A stretch of 64,000 nucleotides of DNA. Source: Kingdonia uniflora (taxonomy: Eukaryota > Streptophyta > Magnoliopsida > Ranunculales > Circaeasteraceae). Under the pieces are notes generated by a model that saw nothing but the letters and a program-made list of their open reading frames with translations, had not been told where the DNA came from and did not search any database. The stretch is from NCBI GenBank assembly GCA_014058105.1, contig JACGCM010000004.1, positions 1,736,001 through 1,800,000 on the forward strand, in the 5' to 3' direction. Position numbers and translations under genes: made by a program. This document shows positions 11,227 through 23,564 of this stretch, piece by piece (the first letter of the stretch is position 1; each line of letters opens with the position of its first letter).

Positions 11227-11823
11227 ATGCATACACCTCAGACTTTACACTTAAAGGCTATCTATCGGATTCTGCGTTATCTAAAGTCATGTCCCCGTTT
11301 AGGGCTCTTTTACCGTGCTCATACTCAGCCATTCATTTCATGCTATACAGACTCTGACTATGTTGGTTGTCTCACTGACGCTCGATCCACTTCTAGCATT
11401 TGTACTTTTTATGGAGGTAATCTTATTTCCTAGAAAAGCCAGAAACAAGATGTTGTATCTCGGTCATCTACACAGGCTGAGTATCGCGTTATGGCTCAGG
11501 GATCATGTGAGATTATTTGGCTTCGATCACTTCTTACTGAATTGAATTTTCCTACCAGTGGGTCATCTAGTCTATATTGTGATAACCGGTCTGCTATTAT
11601 GCTTACCTCCATTTCCGTATCAGGCGGGTATCAGCCTGATACTAAGCATATAGAAGTATACATACACTTTCTCAGGCAAAAAGTCAAATCTAGTACCATT
11701 GATCATATATTTGTTCCTTCTGCGCAACAGGTTGTTGATATGTTTATAAAGGCAGTCGGACCTTCCATATTTGGTTCTGCAGTTATCAAGCTGGGTTTGG
11801 TTAACATCTTTACCCCAATTTGA
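11227..11823 (+). pseudogene. copia-1 RNase H
   Basis: The region begins HTPQTLHLKAIYRILRYLK and holds CYTDSDYVGC (catalytic Asp). In a neighbouring frame come QKQDVVSRSSTQAEYR (catalytic Glu) and LYCDNRSAIML (Asp), and it ends near the polypurine tract. A TAG (11432-11434) interrupts the frame at a Trp position (LISWK in the family). Confidence 0.88.
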
Positions 11824-12095
11824 GGGGGAGTATTGGGAGTTACTTTACTAGTTTACTTTATATACACTCTAACATATTGGACCTCTTGAGTTAGTATAAA
11901 TAAAGGGACAGACCTGTTTGTGGGTTGTCCCAAGAGACATCAAATAGTAGATCTCTCATCCTCCAAATTATGCCATGTGTCAAGAGAGAATAAAAAAGAG
12001 TGCTGCTAGGAGGACCTCACGGTCGTAGAGCATAGTGACCACGAATGAGAGAGTGACACCTAACTTTTGAGTAACCTAAAAACTTAGTTAACAGG
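11819..12095 (+). mobile_element. copia-1 polypurine tract and probable 3' LTR
   Basis: The purine run tttgagggggagta (11819-11832) is the copia-type polypurine tract. The LTR probably starts at tgggag (11834) and has a TATA-like tttatataca at about 11857. No 5' copy exists for comparison, so the right edge is a guess. Confidence 0.55.
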
Positions 12096-12812
12096 TTATC
12101 AATTTTTCACTTTTAAATACTATTTATTTCAAACTAAATTATTTTATTGAGTAGGTGAGTTAAGATAAGGGGTAAGACAAAATCTATGTTTGGCGCATCA
12201 TTTTGATGATATAGTTATGGCACTTAACCATAAATCAATTCCCATCTTCACTATTTATAACTTGAAAACTTTTATAACTTAGTATCGAATCATTCAAATT
12301 AATTTCTTTTCACAACATTTTTTTTTCTTTTCCGGATGTTATTTGATACAAGTCATTTCAAACAATTCGTTTGAATGCATCATGACTTAATCACAAATGC
12401 TTATTCGACATACGTTAAGTTCTACAAAGAATTTATCAAAAAAAATTAACAAGGATACAACGATGCCCAACAAAATGCTTCATGACCAACCATTAATATT
12501 ATTATAAGTTCATCAAAAACGTACTAACACGCTAAGAAAATTAAATAGCAAAGTAGATCAACATCATCCGTTCTCCTTACATTACATAACCTAATCGACT
12601 TTATGAATTTTTTAAAATTAAACTCTAAACTGTTGTTGCATAACCCAGCGAGACATATGTGCTTCTCAAAAATCCTGCATCTAAGAAATCTTGCATATTA
12701 TTTCATAATTACTAATGAACGACTTAGGAGATTTTAGTTTGTTTGTTTTGGCATATTTAAAGATCCTGCATTATATTTCAAGTTACTTCTGTTTGTTTTT
12801 TGACATCTAATA
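12096..12812. other. No gene recognised; AT-rich spacer between copia-1 and MULE-1
   Basis: There are no long open frames and no family similarity on either strand. This is the original left flank of the first Mutator-like element. Confidence 0.5.
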
Positions 12813-12821
12813 TTCTATTTT

Positions 12822-12940
12822 CGGAAATTATGAGAATAAATACTAGTTTTTGCCATCTTTACAAAATCAATACTTTGGCAAGCCTCTTCCAAAATTGATA
12901 CTAAAATTAACAAATCGATAATGGTCCCGCCTACTACCCC
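12822..12940 (+). repeat. MULE-1 left terminal inverted repeat
   Basis: It pairs with 49490-49609. The outer 48 bp are nearly identical to the right TIR (46/48). Further in, blocks such as aaatcgataatgg match with gaps between them. The inner limit is approximate. Confidence 0.88.
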
Positions 12941-13705
12941 CTAGCTGCCACCCTATTCTCTAACATTAAATGTTGATGGGTAGTCTAATCTGTTACAGTA
13001 ATAAATCAACCAACTCACAAAAATTACTAAACCAATGACAAATCTATAACAAAATAATTACAAAGATATACATATCAAATGACAAAGTTCTCGCATAACA
13101 AATAATAAATAATGCAGAAAAAAATGAGAAACTATCCCACTGGAGTTGTTGAGTAGTCTAATTTGCTACAGTAATAAGAACAGTAATAAAATGGAAGATT
13201 CCCCCCTAAATACACTACCAACCTTAAAAATCAAAGCTTCTTCTTCTTCAACAGTAAAGCTTCTACAAAATTCAAAGCAGATTCTCCATGATGTACTGTT
13301 TGTCTTCTTCATGTGCTAAGTCTTCCAACTATCGTTCTATATTCGCTAAAGTCCTCACACAGAGGTTATTGGGGAGGAAAAGATCGCTGTTATCATAGGT
13401 TATTCTCGTTGCCAAAGACCGTTGTTATCTTCCTCTTTGACCGTTGAAGTAACCATTGCAGTAAATATAAACTCTAACTCTGTATCCATCATTTCTCACT
13501 GTGTATCTGCATCATGAGTTGAAGCCTTTTTTCTTAAGATAAATGTTATGCAAGACAATACAATTTGTACATAATCATTTTTTTTTTGCCTTTTTAATTA
13601 TTTCTCTTCTGCTACTTTATCATTTGTCATTTTTCTTGTGTCATTTTTAGCATTTATTATCTGCTACTATATTACCATAATTGTTTATTTATATATTTTT
13701 TTTAG
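12941..13705 (+). other. MULE-1 transposase upstream region
   Basis: This is the 5' flank and probable leader of the transposase. The segment gtagtctaatctgttacagtaata near 12979 recurs as gtagtctaatttgctacagtaata near 13152, an old short duplication. TCATTTGT-type words appear from about 13615. A pyrimidine tract ending ttttttttag at 13705 looks like a splice acceptor just before the transposase ATG, so a 5'-UTR intron is likely. Confidence 0.5.
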
Positions 13706-14280
13706 GAATGAATGGAGTTCAGCTTTATACCATTGTTCATTTTGGTGGGAATATCGTACGTCCAAAGATCAGATTAATCGTTAGTTATGTTGGAGGAAGT
13801 ACAAAACTTACCTCACTAAAAGTGCACTCGTCATACGAAGATTTCATTACACTCCTTGAAAAAATAGGCAACTTCGTATGCTGTACTTCCTCCAACACTC
13901 GTGAGGACTGTATGCTGTACAACTTCGTCCATGGTTGTGCATGCGCAATTTCACCAGTCCATGACTTTACCGTAATGATCAATATGCATAAAACCAATCC
14001 CGACACACCCTTTCACATATGGATTGCTAATGAGCTTAGGGTACCTTCCCAAAACTCCCAAAACTTTATTTTAAATTTCTGTATTTCGAGTAAAGTGTTG
14101 TCCACCGCCAAAGATACTGGTTCAGGTAAAGGCTTGTCCACCATCAAAGCGGGGGGACCTTTGCGGTATAACTCATTTCCTGATCCTGAACTTGAATATA
14201 GGAGTTACTCTGAAACAGACGGCAGAAGGCTTGATCCACGCAGGTTTGGATCTTTAGTAGATGATGATGATGTTCCTTAA

Positions 14281-14560
14281 TCAAATGATTCTTTCGAAAT
14301 TATTCGTACTGATGTTCATCCCTCAAATGAACCTAGTATTCCTTAATCAAATGTTCATCTCTCAAATGAATCTGCGTTAACTAATGCTCCTCAATCAAAT
14401 GAACATTTTCAAACTATCCCTACTGATGTTCATCTCTCAAATGAACCTTGTATTTCTCAATCAAATATTTATCTCTCAAATGAACCTGTGTTAACTAATG
14501 TTCCTCCTTCAAATGAACCTACGTTAACTAATGTTCCTCTTTCAATTAAACCCAAACCTA
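14281..14560 (+). repeat. In-frame degenerate minisatellite in the transposase linker
   Basis: Words such as ttcatctctcaaatgaacct and gttaactaatgttcct recur about every 30-60 bp. They encode variants of HLSNEP and TNVPPSNEPT. They lie in the frame of exon 1 past its first stop and end just before the intron at 14585. The unit has drifted too far for a single period. Confidence 0.7.
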
Positions 14561-16481
14561 TCATTGGACAAGCTAAAACTTCAGGTAAGTTTACAGAATT
14601 TTTCATTTGTATGTTGTGTTTTAACATTACTTATCCAATTTCTATCATGCTAAGTAGAATATTTCTCATTTGTTCAGTTGAACTTCGGTTTAAGCCACAA
14701 CCCGAACAAGTGAAAGATCTCATGGACTTTTGGTTTAAATCTGCTGCGTACACGGAGGATCCCTATGACTTCAGTAAAGAGTTTAACATTGGTAATCTAT
14801 ATCGAGATAGGATTGAACTCAAGAATCACATAAGAGCTTATGCAGTTGTAAACAAGTTTAATCTCAAGCACGTTCTGAGCAACGAATATAAAATTGTGGT
14901 ATGCTGCAAAGGTCATAAATGCTCTTGGCAGATTTATGCCACATGGTTGCTCGGTTCTACTCTATTTAGAGTGAGTACTTATTGCTCCGTGCATACATGC
15001 ATCCGAGTAGAAACTGAAGGTGGGAACACGTATAAGGCAGCGTCTAGTAGATGGGTTACTTCTATAATCAAGCAAAAACTCCGAAAAGACCCAAACTACA
15101 AACCTTCCAGAATTATTGATGATATGCAAATTTATCACAATATTGATGTAACATACAATCTTGCCTGGCGTGCGAAAGAAAAAGCCCACGCTTAGGTATC
15201 ATCACTTTATATGTCATTTGTTCCCCCATACAAGTCATTTGTATAACAATGTTTATCATTTTATCGCATGTCATTTTGTCGACTCATTGTGTCATTTGTA
15301 CTGTGATGTTTATCATTTGTCTGCTACGCAATATCATTTGATCTACATAATTATTTCAGATGCGAGGCAGCTTTGATCACGCATACTAACTATTTACGAG
15401 CTACTTTGCAGAAGTGAGGTTGGCTGACCCAGATTTTGTATTTGACATATAAACTACGAGTTATAAGGATAAGAGATTCACAAGGTGTTTTTGGTGTTTT
15501 AGTCTCCCCAAAAAAACTTATAAACTATTGAGACCAGTTGTTGTGATTGACAAAATTTTTATAAAAGGGAGCTATCTTAGGACTCTATATCGCCATTGAC
15601 CCAAGTAATCATATTTTTGCACTTACATTTTCGATAATAGACTCAGAGACCACCGAAAGTTTGACATACTTCTTGGAGATGTTTGGGGATAATTTTCACG
15701 GTTATGACACTAGATTCGTCGTTTTCTCTGATAGAAACCCCGAAATTATTAATAATATACCCATGGTGTTTCCATTTGCAATCCATACATTTTGCGCCTT
15801 CCACATATCGAACAACATTAAAACTACCCTCGAAAGCACGAGGATCACATTTAGGATGGCAGCAGAGGTCCTAACCAACATTGACTTCGATAAGCACATG
15901 AATGCTATCCGAAATACAGATCCAGTAGGTCTTCAATACATACTAGGTATTCCCAAGGAAAGATGGTCTAATCTATACATTCCAATGAGTAGGTACGTTG
16001 TCACTCTGTATTGCTCAACTTATCATTTGTTATATGAAAAATAGTCATTATAACTTCATTTACATTCTTATTGACAGTTGTATGATCCCATTTTTCATCT
16101 GTTTATGCTCATTTGGCTTTTGATTTCTATGGTTTGTCATTTATTCAGATACGGAGCCGGTTACACAAATCATGCCGAGAGTTAGAATAACGTTATTTTG
16201 AAAGTAAGAAATCTCCCTATCTATGTGTTTATTGAGGAATTGCGTAAAATCTATTCAGAAATATCCTACACGTATAGGGAAGGAAGTTGATAAGAGTCAA
16301 GCCCGCTTAACACCATGGGCTACAGATTACTGTGAGAGCAGAAAGTTTGTGGCAGATTCACTAACCTGCAGGGTTCGTACATCACGTCACCATTTTTAGA
16401 TGATTAGTTATGGCAGAACCGATTCTATAAATATTGAAGATGGTACTTGTTCTTATCGTTGGTGGCAAACGATGGGTATAC

Positions 16482-16486
16482 CTTAC
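16482..16486. other. Target-site duplication CTTAC, left copy
   Basis: CTTAC lies directly before the Tat left LTR (16482-16486) and directly after the right LTR (30945-30949). The exact 5-bp duplication fixes both ends of the insertion. Confidence 0.95.
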
Positions 16487-17064
16487 TGTAATGGCCAAAT
16501 TCTGTAGCTCGATATGATTAGGAATTAGTTATCGCACCAATGAACCTGTAACAATACTTTAATATAAAGCAAGAATTGAAGACAAGTATTTTTAGCATGG
16601 AAAACCTCTGGACAGGTAAAAAACCACGACCTCGCATGGAGGATTTTTGTAAAAGTATCTTTATTGCTTGGGGTGGATATCTTTATTACAAGTGATCTCT
16701 AGAATATATAAATGTTTTTGATCTCATAAATATAAAGTTTGAGCAATTTTTCTGGTCCCTGTCTCTTCTGGAACTTTTCCTTTTTATAGGCTTCTTCACC
16801 GCTCTTCATCGTGCAAGAACACATTTTCCGAATGATGTGGCTAGTGGCGGTTGACTGAATAACTTACGAGTTCATGGGAGACAGGTATCTTTGACTGAAT
16901 AACGTTTTCCAGGTTTAGCCCGACCCACGTTCTTGAGTAGTTCATGGGGCTGGCTGGAATGTTTGACTGGAGTGTTAAGTGCTAAAATTGCGTGAGCCTG
17001 AGATAGAGGTAAATCGAACTGCGTAAGCTCCATTACGAGTGAGGTCGAGGGATAAGTCCCTACA
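16487..17064 (-). repeat. Tat element 3' LTR (left copy)
   Basis: 578 bp from TGTAATGG to CCCTACA on the plus strand. It is homologous end to end with 30368-30944. The outer end abuts the CTTAC duplication. Confidence 0.95.
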
Positions 17065-17077
17065 ATCGCCCCCTCGC
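17065..17077 (-). other. Tat element polypurine tract
   Basis: The minus strand reads GCGAGGGGGCGAT directly before the 3' LTR (TGTAGGG). This is the usual primer site for plus-strand DNA synthesis. Confidence 0.8.
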
Positions 17078-19157
17078 AACTGAAGTCACGAGTGGCTTTG
17101 GTTGAGAAAGAATATGTTAAAAGTTTTAAATTCGAAACAGAGCAATGATGGCGTTTCACTGGGTAGAAGTTACGTGATATTGGGAAGTGATGGGTATTAA
17201 ATGGTGATGCAGATGTATGTGATGTTTGTATTTGAATAGTCGCATCCGTAATGAATGATGACGCTTGGGAAAATGTACCTACACAATAAAGTTAGGGTTA
17301 TATAATGTGTACCTTTATCAACTCTTTGGAACAATTCTTGCATGCACAACTTTCTCTTAGATGGTGAAAACTCAGAGTATGGCTCTTGAAGAGAGGATTG
17401 CGTCTGAAGCGCAGAGGTTGAAGTTAAAGTACTTTGGTGATCCCAGCCCCAGTTCCTCCGACGTACCTTAGCTTGTCGAGAGAGGCAGCGGTTGAAGCTG
17501 AGAAAGATTTTTAATTTAAGTGGAGATTTTATGCCTTTATCTTGACAGGCGAGGAACGTTGGGCCTATCTCCGTATTCTTGTGGAAGACAGGGTTAGGGT
17601 CTCATATGCAGGAAAAGGTATATCTGCGGGGCAGATATGTTAATTTCTTATGTTTCCATGGATTCTAAGGTTGGGCCCTCTTCATCTTTACCAACTCTTC
17701 GGTGGTGGTGGTTATAGAAGTGGCGGTGATGACAGTGGAGGAGGAGAATGGGATGGTGGATTCCGCTGATGCATTTCTATCGTATTTCTGCGCTCAGAAG
17801 ACCTTTCATCTTGTTTTGTGGGTGCCAACACTGAGTCCACTGCTTGTATAGTTCTTTCTTGGAGTTCGACTGGGCTTCAACCGAGCCATGTGTGGGAAGA
17901 TCTTTATTGGTTTTAATGCCTTCTTTGCATCAGGGTGAAGAATTGCTGATGTAAGAAGAACAGGAAAACATGATACCTCGCTGTGCCAGAATGATCTGTA
18001 GCTTTTAACAAACAGGGAAAACTTGTTATCTGTAAAGTACCTGGAGTTTGGTGCTGGACGGATAACATTCAGTTGTATTCCTGTGTGAAAACTTGTTATC
18101 TGTAAATTGTATGTAATATCTTTGATATGAATAAAAGTTGATTTTTATGAAACTGTGTATAGAATGACATCTTGAATCGACCTGAATTGTGTTGGGTGTT
18201 AGTTAAATAACTGTTGATAAGTGATAAAATAATATTACAATGTTGTTCGAACTGAGATGAATATGTGTTGTCAATGTCGTACTGATATAAATGATTATGT
18301 TTAACAAGTGAGGGATAGAAATTGTCGGAAATATGTAAACTCGAGCTGCTATAGGTCGAAAGGGGGAATACCCATGGTAGCGTAAGGTCTAATGCAGTGG
18401 CTATTTTGTATACTGGTGAGGGGATAAGTTTGAATAATTGATCTTAAGATTTGGGGTTTCTGTTACGAGATAAAAGATAAAAATCACGTATTTTGAGTGG
18501 AAAGTTAGTGAGAAACATTTAAATATGGGTAGGATCAAAAAAAATGGACGAGAGATTTAGGATGGTACGGCTTGATCTCAGAGGATTCGTACTGCGTGGA
18601 AGGCCGATTGTCTATAAAGATTGCTAAAGTTTGTGAGAGGATCTTTGGTTCGTCTGGTTACGATGCTGAACTATGGGGAGGGAATGTAAGCTCGAGGGTT
18701 CAGATGGGCGGAGCATGGAGTATGCTTGCTAATTTTCTGAGGTGTGTTTGTGTGAGAATAGGTAGGTCGAGAGAAGTTGGCTAGTTTGATTGTTGAAGTT
18801 GAGATTGAATTTGACGATCTGAGGACCGACGAATAATGTGATTGGATGATATTTGTTTAGGTTACCAAGGTTGTGATGGATGTTGTGTTAAGTGTGTCTT
18901 ATGAATAATATAAATGTTGTGAATGTAACAGAAATAATATAACTCAATCGGATCCTCTATAGGGGTAAATCTATTTTGAGACTGTTTTAGCAAACATTTT
19001 AAATAAATTTGAACATTTATACAATTTAGAAAATGACGTCAATCACTATAAGTATGATAAACAAGGAGGGAAACAAAATTATGAAAATACAAAAGCTTCT
19101 AGTTTTGTTTTGTATACAAAAGGAATAGAGCTCTGACATCGTACAGTGTGAGTTATT
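17078..19157. other. Tat 3' region between polypurine tract and antisense gene
   Basis: There is no recognised family. On the plus strand a short frame at about 17361 reads MVKTQSMALEERIASEAQ before stopping. Another, 17701-17769, ends in a glycine-rich tail (GGGGYRSGGDDSGGGEW) and TGA. The plus-strand frame at 18572-18784 has no recognisable content. These may be remnants of further antisense exons or captured host DNA. Confidence 0.4.
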
Positions 19158-19668
19158 ATGAGTGCGGGAAGGTCAGGAAAAGATATGCAGATAGGTAGAA
19201 AAAATATGTTAAAAAATAAGGGGAGTTGTAATGATGGAAATGTGGCTTTATTAAAAAGGTACAAGGCATCTGACATGGAGAGTGAAAAGGATGCCTCAGT
19301 TCTGGAATCGAGGACGGTTTGTACGAGGAGCAATAAATGCCAGCCGCATGAGAGAGAAAGGATAAATAGTTCCTCTTCGTCTCTAAATAAATGTTTTATC
19401 ACAAAAAACTTGGAGAACACTCGAGAAAAAGACGGAAAATCAGGGGATTCGATAAAGTGCTATCCGAAGATGATAAACGGTTGAAGAGGGCAATAGATTC
19501 TGGATCTCGTAGGTGACAATACAACAACATTTTATGGGGAAAGCTTGACTCTACTATTGATTTTCATTCGGATACTGAAGGTTAGTAGAGATGTATGCGA
19601 TATATGCTGACGTATTTCTATGTTTTAAAGATATATGTTATACGTGAATGATTGATCAGAGATATAAG

Positions 19669-19713
<45 letters not shown>

Positions 19714-22700
19714 TACATAGATGGAAGAATGGTAAATACCTTAGCCTGTATGTAGGTTGAGCGTGAGAGGCATCTATGTAGCTCAAAAATGTACCTGTAG
19801 AATCTGTTTTTAAGATGGGTAGTTCGTCTGTTAATGTGGTTTCGACCTCTGGTCGGGCGAACGAGTATGATAACAAAGAGAAAGGAGGATTGGAACAATT
19901 CCCGGGTTTCCCTGGTCAGTTGGTATCTTATCCTCCAGGTTCTGATATCTTTAGAGAGTTTTGTAAAGCCAAAACGGCTATAGGAGGGAAGTGGGGTAAA
20001 GTTATAGAGTTTGCCGGTAGACAGTTTAAGGGTTGTACGGTAGCGCAGGGGGAAAAGTATTTTTATCTATTGGCAGATTTGGAAGTAGTTAAACGAGATA
20101 GGGGTATAGATAAATCGATCTCGTTAGAGTATTTCGATGGGGATGTCCGGAGTGACCTCTCAGAAGGTTTTTAGTGTTACCTATCTCAATTAGAGTATGG
20201 TTTGAGCCTTTCCCTCACCAATTTGGCGAAAGGGATTATGAATGCAATTGGGGCATGTCCTGTTCAAATGAACGAGAACATGTGGGAGGTAATAATTATG
20301 TGTGACCATCTAAATGAAAGGTGGGAAAGGGAGGGAAGAGTGAGGAGGATAACCCCTGAGGACGTTCTACAATTTTATGGGGTGAAGAATTTTAAGGCTA
20401 GTGGGGGGTAATATTTCTGTATGAGCGTAACTCGATGTCACCTTTTCAATTTGAATTCAGCAGGTCAAACGTTGAATGACAACATCATATGGGTGAGGGG
20501 GAATTGCCTTCAAAGAGATGATGAAGAACCTTTGGACCTTCAATTTAGATCTGTAAGGCAAAGTAAGTACAGACATGCATAGATAGAATTATTGTTATAT
20601 TTTGTTGGAAACTTTAGTTGACAGTAAAAATGTTATTATTGCAGGTGTGAAGTCTACAGTGGAAAGGAAAAAATCCCTGTTGGACAAAGTTGCGGTGGAG
20701 GAGACTGAACTTGAACTCGTTTTGGATGGACTCATCCTGAGTAGAAAGAAGAGAGTTGGCAGTAGGCCGAACAAGGTTTGAAAGGTTCAGTCTACTAGAT
20801 CGATGGTGGGGGTCAATAAAGGAAAAAGACAATTCAGCGGTGAGGGGGTTCGAACTAATTTATCCAAGACTCCTTGAACTGGAAGTTCGGCTCAGCCGAA
20901 TCCTGTCAAGCCGAGCAAAGTAGCTAAGCTATTTCTGAAAAAACGGATGCTAAAACTCTACCGGCCTCTGGTACCCACTGGAAGTGGTGAGGTTGCAAAA
21001 ATTAAGAGGAGGAGGGTCGAGCCTTCGGAGGAGTCAGGAGAGAAAGTCGTCGAGGGGCGATCTACTTCAATGGATGACCTCAAAGAGGTCGAGGAAAGGG
21101 CTAGGTTGGTGATTCTCCAAGGAGAGGAAGATACAAGCCAGATGGTAAGTTTATATTATTAGAAAGAAATGTTTAATATACTTCAAGTTAATAACTGAGA
21201 TCGATATAAATTTTGCAAGTTACTCGTCTTGTCAAGGGGATGTGGCTCGGTATTGAAGAAGAAAAATCCGAGCTATAGAAGGCGAAGAGCGAGCTGGAGA
21301 AAGACCTAGCTCGAGCCAAGACTGAAGCCATGAAGGAAGTCAGGCAGCTGAAGGCCTCTCACATTGTAGTGATCGGTCAGCTTCAAGTCAAGGCAAAGGC
21401 CAATCTAGATGAGATAGTTGAGGAGTGTGACAGGCTAGGTCGTCACTTGATGCTGAAGGGCTATTCTGAGGAGGAGGTGGACGCCATTAAGGTGAACACC
21501 TATGTTGAGGTGGAAGATGAGGAGGAAGTAGAAATGGTGGGGATTATGGACGGTCTGGATGGTGTTTCCAGGCAGACGGTGCTCGGCAATCAAGGGGATG
21601 ACGTTGTGCTCCCAGAAGGCGGTAGTGAGAAGGTAGGGTAGGCACGTATTTTTGTATAAGTATTTGTAAGTTGTTTGAATTATATGTGGGGACGAAACTT
21701 CTGTAGATTGACTTTGTTTATAAACGTCTTGTAGGTAGTTAGAGAGATGAGTCTCAAGATAAATGACCTAGAGTCTAGACTTGCCAGTGAAAGAGAGACC
21801 TCTAAAAGCCTTGCTGTCTGCGCAAGCGGAGCTGCAGGTTAGATCGGAATAGGTTTTTTGACTTGCATGTTAAACCAATGTTAAGTTATCAAGTCAACAG
21901 GATAGAAATGCATGTTAAAAATCTAACGCTATTAATACGGAATAATATATCGAAAGTGTGTACCTTGTACATCGTTTAGATGATTCACGAAGGGTTCATA
22001 TGAGAATGGAGTCCAAACTTTTAGTCTAAAAGTACTTGGAAGCAGATGTTTAGAAATCATAGTCTCTTAGAAATGTAGTATGTATATATTAGGAATTAGA
22101 TTTCCTGAATCAGACTGTACTAAAACTTGTTATATTTTCGAGGTCGAATTGGTTTCATCTCGCGCACGTGAGGACAACGTACTCATGTGCAATCGGGAAT
22201 TTGTGGAGCAGTTCGATAGGATGAAGGAGGCGAATGAGAACAGAGAGGATCAATACATAAAAGTGCATTTCAGACTTAAGGAGTTGAATCAGGCCGTTTC
22301 TGACCTGACTCTTCAGGTCGAAGAGAAAAGATTGTGTGATTAAGAAGGGATTAGAAGAGCTATCCGAGGCAATAGAATGTACCATAAAACTTCAACGTCA
22401 GGTCGACGCATTGGCTGCGAAGGGTAAACAGGCCGGCACGGCTCAATACCGTATTCAGGCGCTGGAACAAACAGAGGAATGATTTCGATATGATCTTCAG
22501 AACTGTAGGAACGAGCTGGAGCGAATGAGACATAAATTTTTCGAAAAAGACGACGAGCTAAGGCTAGTTCGAGAAAATCTTTCGGCTTCAGAGGCTGCAG
22601 CTGAACATTTGCAAACAGACCTTCCTACCAAGGATATGGAATTCTGAGAAATGCAATCCAGGTGCGACGACTTAAACAAGAAAGTTGTTCGACTTAATTT

Positions 22701-23529
22701 CGAAAAGGACCAAGTCGTTGCTCGTGCCAAAAAAGTCAAGGCTAGATAGCGTTCTGGGCGAGGTAGAACTGAGGTTAAGGTTCCTTTAGTTCGTGGGGAT
22801 GTAGTTAGTCTCTCAGGTTGTATTAGTAAGCTAGAAAGTAACGTATCTCGAATTCAGGGGTATGTTCCGAAGGGAAATGTGAATTTGAGGGAATGCCAAC
22901 ATAAGTTGGATGCTGCTCTTATCAGGGAGAAAGTTATGGAAGGAGAGATCAAAGCAAAGGATTTGCTGGTGAAGAGGAAGGAAGAATTATTGAAAGATCT
23001 GCTGGTTAGGGAAGAGTTGAGCGCAGAAATTGGGAGACTTCGTGCTCGGGTAGTAGACTTAGAAGCCATAAACCTAGTTGAGTCGGCGAAGTATATAGCC
23101 AAATTGGAAGAAGATGTTATTTATCATGATAAGGTCGATGCGGATATAATTGAACAGAAGAATGATTGCGCTAGGTTAAAGTCACGCCTCGAGAGGTTGA
23201 AGGCGAGGTTTGCAACTGTGGTAGTACCTGATGTCTCTTGATTTGACCTGTTAAGGGTGATTGTTTCCTATTTTGTAGAGGAAGTACAAAGACTTGAGTC
23301 AGAACAAGATACCTTGTTAAAAGCTTTGTCGGATAAAGGATGTATCTGTGGAGTTAGGATAGATCGAGGGAACTGTCTGGGTGTTACGAAGACCCAACTG
23401 GGCACTCGAACTGCTGAATCAGTAGAGCAAGGTAGAGCTGTTGTGGCCCGCGAACTAAAAGAGGGACCTCTTAATGTGTGGGGAATCGCTGCTGACAGTA
23501 CATCAGCAAAAAAATCTTTTGTAATATGA
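19158..23529 (+). pseudogene. Antisense spliced gene in the Tat element: globular N-terminus plus long coiled coil
   Basis: It runs opposite to gag-pol. A possible first exon is 19158-19484 (basic, Ser-rich). The main part starts at ATG 19815 and reads on through LEQFPGFPGQLVSYPPG and a W/F-rich block, then, after a TAG at 20172, NMWEVIIMCDHLNERWEREG and DVLQFYGVKNFKASGG. The next exon has FNLNSAGQ and GNCLQRDDEEPLDL. An intron at 20563-20644 (GTAAGT...GCAG) joins codons cleanly. Further likely introns are about 21145-21219 and 21633-21734. The C-terminal half (21200-23240) is Glu/Lys/Arg/Leu-rich coiled coil. The last exon has CICGVRIDRGNCLGV and ends at 23529. It resembles the plant gypsy-type transposon family (Pfam Transposase_28-like) that I associate with antisense ORFs of Tat elements; that link is from memory. 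At least six in-frame stops show decay. Function unknown. Confidence 0.72.
19672..19711. repeat. (AT)n microsatellite, about 19 units
   Basis: An uninterrupted AT run lies in what would be an intron or 5' flank of the antisense gene. The Ile/Tyr-repeat minus-strand frames crossing it are artefacts. Confidence 0.97.
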
Positions 23530-23564
23530 ATTCGACCTAAAAATTAATATTATATGTCGCAGAC

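Larger units (their letters stand above)
8106..12095 (+). mobile_element. copia-1: 5'-truncated, decayed Ty1/copia retrotransposon
   Basis: The domain order is gag zinc knuckle, protease, integrase, RT, RNase H, polypurine tract, 3' LTR. Integrase before RT defines Ty1/copia. The 5' LTR, PBS and gag N-terminus are absent, replaced by the 72-bp tandem repeat. The right end is uncertain: the polypurine tract is clear, and a taaca at about 12090 is only a possible LTR end. Coding frames are broken many times, and the integrase is interrupted by a TRIM-like fragment. Confidence 0.85.
13708..16486 (+). pseudogene. MULE-1 transposase, exons before the Tat insertion (MuDR type)
   Basis: Exon 1 runs from ATG 13708 to 14584 (N-terminal MuDR-like domain, one TAA at 14278, then a repetitive Ser/Asn/Pro linker). 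Intron 14585-14677 has GTAAGT and TTCAG borders. Exon 2 (14678-15195) is the DNA-binding region: HIRAYAVVNKFNLK, then VCCKGHKCSWQI, then SVHTC. Intron 15196-15359 follows. Exon 3 (15360-15992) holds the DDE core: RPVVVIDKIFIKGSY with the first Asp, FVVFSDRNPEII with the second, and AIHTFCAFHI. Intron 15993-16148 follows. Exon 4 has NHAES and the start of a SWIM zinc finger (GTCSY, where the family has C-x-C), cut at 16486 by the Tat element. Several stops and frame changes make it non-functional. It would encode the enzyme that cuts and joins the element's ends. Confidence 0.87.

Noticed and set aside
19625..19898. Ile/Tyr-repeat peptides
   Set aside because: Translation of the (AT)n tract.
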